A stretch of 24,355 nt of DNA from positions 1-24,355 of the forward strand of contig JAXDJV010000015.1 of the NCBI GenBank assembly GCA_034667465.1. Reading direction: 5' to 3'. Both the position numbers and the translations under genes were made by a program. The notes beneath the pieces were generated by a model. It was not told the DNA's origin and made no database searches. It worked only from the letters and a program-made list of their open reading frames with translations. Origin of the DNA: JAOBAU01 sp034667465. GTDB lineage: Bacteria > Acidobacteriota > Thermoanaerobaculia > Gp7-AA8. This document shows, piece after piece, positions 23,219-24,355 of this stretch (position 1 is the first letter of the stretch; each line of letters opens with the position of its first letter).

Positions 23219-23704
23219 ATGACTGACCCTTCTCCGCAAACGATTGCAGTTCTCGCGATTCTCTATTCGCGTCACGGCGATGCGCTCGTAACTCGCGGCG
23301 ACGTCGAATCGGCGATCCGCGCGCTTCCCGGCGCCGGGCGCATCGCGAAGTCCCAACTCGACGAAGCACTTCGCTCCGTCGCGCCGTGGCTTCGTGCAGC
23401 CGCCGGAAATGCCTACGTCCTCGGCGACGATGCACACACGCTCCTCGCCTTCCCGGCCGAGGATGACGAAGTCACGCTCTCGCCCGAAGAAGATGCGCAG
23501 CTCGTCGAGCTCCTGCGCGGCAATGCGGCGTCCGGCGCCATCGATCGCGACGCGCTGACCGCCGTCACGCGGCGCTTTCTCGCCGAAGTCCTGGCCGGCG
23601 CCGACATCCCCGACGAGTTGCTCGAAGCGGTCGTCGAAGCGTACGTACAGCGCGGCACGCTCACGATGAGCGAAGACGGCGGGCGTTATACGATTTCGCT
23701 TTAG
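23219..23704 (+). CDS. Protein of unknown function
   Basis: 161 residues from ATG 23219. The open frame runs back through the terminator and repeat element, so this ATG is the first plausible start, though it has no ribosome binding site: the T-tract of the rpsT terminator ends two bases before it. The protein is acidic and helix-rich. About 5-72 could be a winged-helix-like unit (TIAVLAILYSRHGDALVTRG, then QLDEALRSVAPWLRA and YVLGDDAHTLLAF). About 80-160 is a second helical unit (SPEEDAQLVELLRGN, FLAEVLAGADIPDELLEAVV) ending in a short strand (GGRYTISL). No family recognised. Its stop overlaps the next start (TAGTG), so the two genes are one operon. Confidence 0.65.
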   Translation: MTDPSPQTIAVLAILYSRHGDALVTRGDVESAIRALPGAGRIAKSQLDEALRSVAPWLRAAAGNAYVLGDDAHTLLAFPAEDDEVTLSPEEDAQLVELLRGNAASGAIDRDALTAVTRRFLAEVLAGADIPDELLEAVVEAYVQRGTLTMSEDGGRYTISL

Positions 23705-24324
23705 TGGCGAAAGCGAAGCAGCATTACGACCCGCATCCCGGCGTGGCGATGGTCCGCAAATGGATCGACACGCTGAAGGAGAAGACCGGCCACGATCTCG
23801 ATGAGTGGGTCGCGCTCGTGCTGAAGGAAGGTCCGCCGTCGACGAAGGATCGCCGCGACTGGCTGAAGAAAGAGCACAACCTCGGCACCAACAGCGCCGC
23901 GTGGATCGTCGATCACGCCGAAGGAAAAGGCGACCTCGAGGAAGGCGATCCGAAGAAGTACGTAGCGCGCGCCGTCGAATATGTCGACGCAATGTTATCC
24001 GGCTCGAAGGCCGGACTCCGTCCCATCTACGACGCACTCTACGATCTCGCCCGCTCCATCGCCGACGACACCAGGCTCTCACCCGGGAAAACGATCGTCT
24101 CGATCTATCGCAATCACGTCATCGCGCAGATCAAACCGACCACCCGCACCCGCATCGATCTCGGCTTCGCCCTCGGCGACACGAAACCGTCCGGCCGTCT
24201 CACCGACACCGGCGGCCTCGCGAAAGGCAACCGCATCACGCATCGCATCGGAATCACGTCGGTCGATGAGATCGACGCCGAAGTGAAGCGCTGGCTGAAA
24301 AAAGCATACGAGCTCGACAGCTGA
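23704..24324 (+). CDS. DUF4287/DUF5655-type protein
   Basis: 206 residues from GTG 23704, sharing one base with the stop before. The N-terminal part (about 10-75) fits DUF4287: WIDTLKEKTGHDLDEWVALV, then DWLKKEHNLGTNSAAWIVDH, a helical unit in which the GLGTN-like turn is conserved. The C-terminal part (about 85-205) fits DUF5655: YVDAMLSGSKAGLRPIYDAL, TIVSIYRNHVIAQIKPTTRT, RIDLGFALGD and the end HRIGITSVDEIDAEVKRWLK. The pairing of these two domains in one protein is common. The biochemical role is not known. Domain names are from memory of the family pattern. Cytoplasmic, no signal or membrane segment. Confidence 0.75.
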   Translation: MAKAKQHYDPHPGVAMVRKWIDTLKEKTGHDLDEWVALVLKEGPPSTKDRRDWLKKEHNLGTNSAAWIVDHAEGKGDLEEGDPKKYVARAVEYVDAMLSGSKAGLRPIYDALYDLARSIADDTRLSPGKTIVSIYRNHVIAQIKPTTRTRIDLGFALGDTKPSGRLTDTGGLAKGNRITHRIGITSVDEIDAEVKRWLKKAYELDS

Positions 24325-24355
24325 GTTGGGGTCACATCTGACACTTTGACTTTAG
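24325..24355. other. Possible edge of a repeat or mobile element, cut by the window end
   Basis: The last bases read GTTGGGGTCACATCTGACAC and continue TTTGACTTTAG. Phrases of the type GGGGTCA-N-TTTGAC often border IS200-like/REP-associated transposase units. The resemblance is from memory and the element itself lies outside the window. Confidence 0.2.

Noticed and set aside
22751..24082. 443-aa minus-strand open frame across rpsT
   Set aside because: Antisense to rpsT, two terminators and two coding genes; composition is that of a shadow frame.

Overview
The window is about 24.4 kb of high-GC, gene-dense DNA from a Gram-negative (diderm) bacterium. The diderm call rests on a complete Tol-Pal locus, several lipoproteins and a probable outer-membrane protein. 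The phylum cannot be fixed from the sequence alone. The gene mix (long PAS/GAF kinases, HD-GYP, roadblock/LC7 protein, TonB-type protein standing in for TolA, abundant structured intergenic repeats) would fit Acidobacteriota or a similar environmental lineage; this is an inference. No stretch over 300 bp lacks a gene. The largest gaps are 156 bp (15813-15968), 123 bp (9212-9334 up to the repeat before the tRNA) and 118 bp (18692-18809).

Layout. 1-1768 (+): 3' end of a FabF-type ketosynthase, a STAS anti-sigma-factor antagonist and a Rhizobium-etli-type L-asparaginase. 1770-1830: a perfect 24-bp hairpin of tandem heptamers. 1852-3359 (+): a rhodanese-fold lipoprotein without its catalytic Cys, then a secreted DsbA-like thiol oxidoreductase. 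3360-5146 (-): a putative outer-membrane protein overlapping the 3' end of hemW. 5165-8450 (+): HD-GYP c-di-GMP phosphodiesterase, TPR protein, roadblock protein and a YHS-like lipoprotein. 8537-9211 (-): an L,D-transpeptidase. 9346-9422: tRNA-Arg(CCU).

9458-15812 is a signalling block: a PAS-PAS histidine kinase and a stand-alone receiver (+), a tiny zinc-ribbon-like protein (+), a 9-10 kb-scale neighbour on the other strand consisting of a PAS/GAF hybrid kinase that is a fused paralogue of the same kinase-receiver pair, and an NtrC-type sigma-54 activator with a GAFTNA variant loop. Divergent from the activator, and behind overlapping palindromes and a sigma-54-like -24/-12 element, lie three small unrecognised genes with strong Shine-Dalgarno sites (103, 43 and 136 aa), then a secreted Ig-like-domain protein. 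This is the best candidate in the window for an undescribed system: a dedicated two-component/sigma-54 regulator and its small-protein target operon.

18041-22787 (+) is the cell-envelope locus tolQ-tolR-tonB/tolA-like-tolB-pal-cpoB, with a heptamer hairpin inserted between tolQ and tolR. It is followed by rpsT, a GC-rich three-way-junction repeat, an intrinsic terminator that runs straight into the next start codon, and two conserved-looking genes (one unknown, one DUF4287/DUF5655-like). The last 31 bases may be the edge of a repeat or mobile element.
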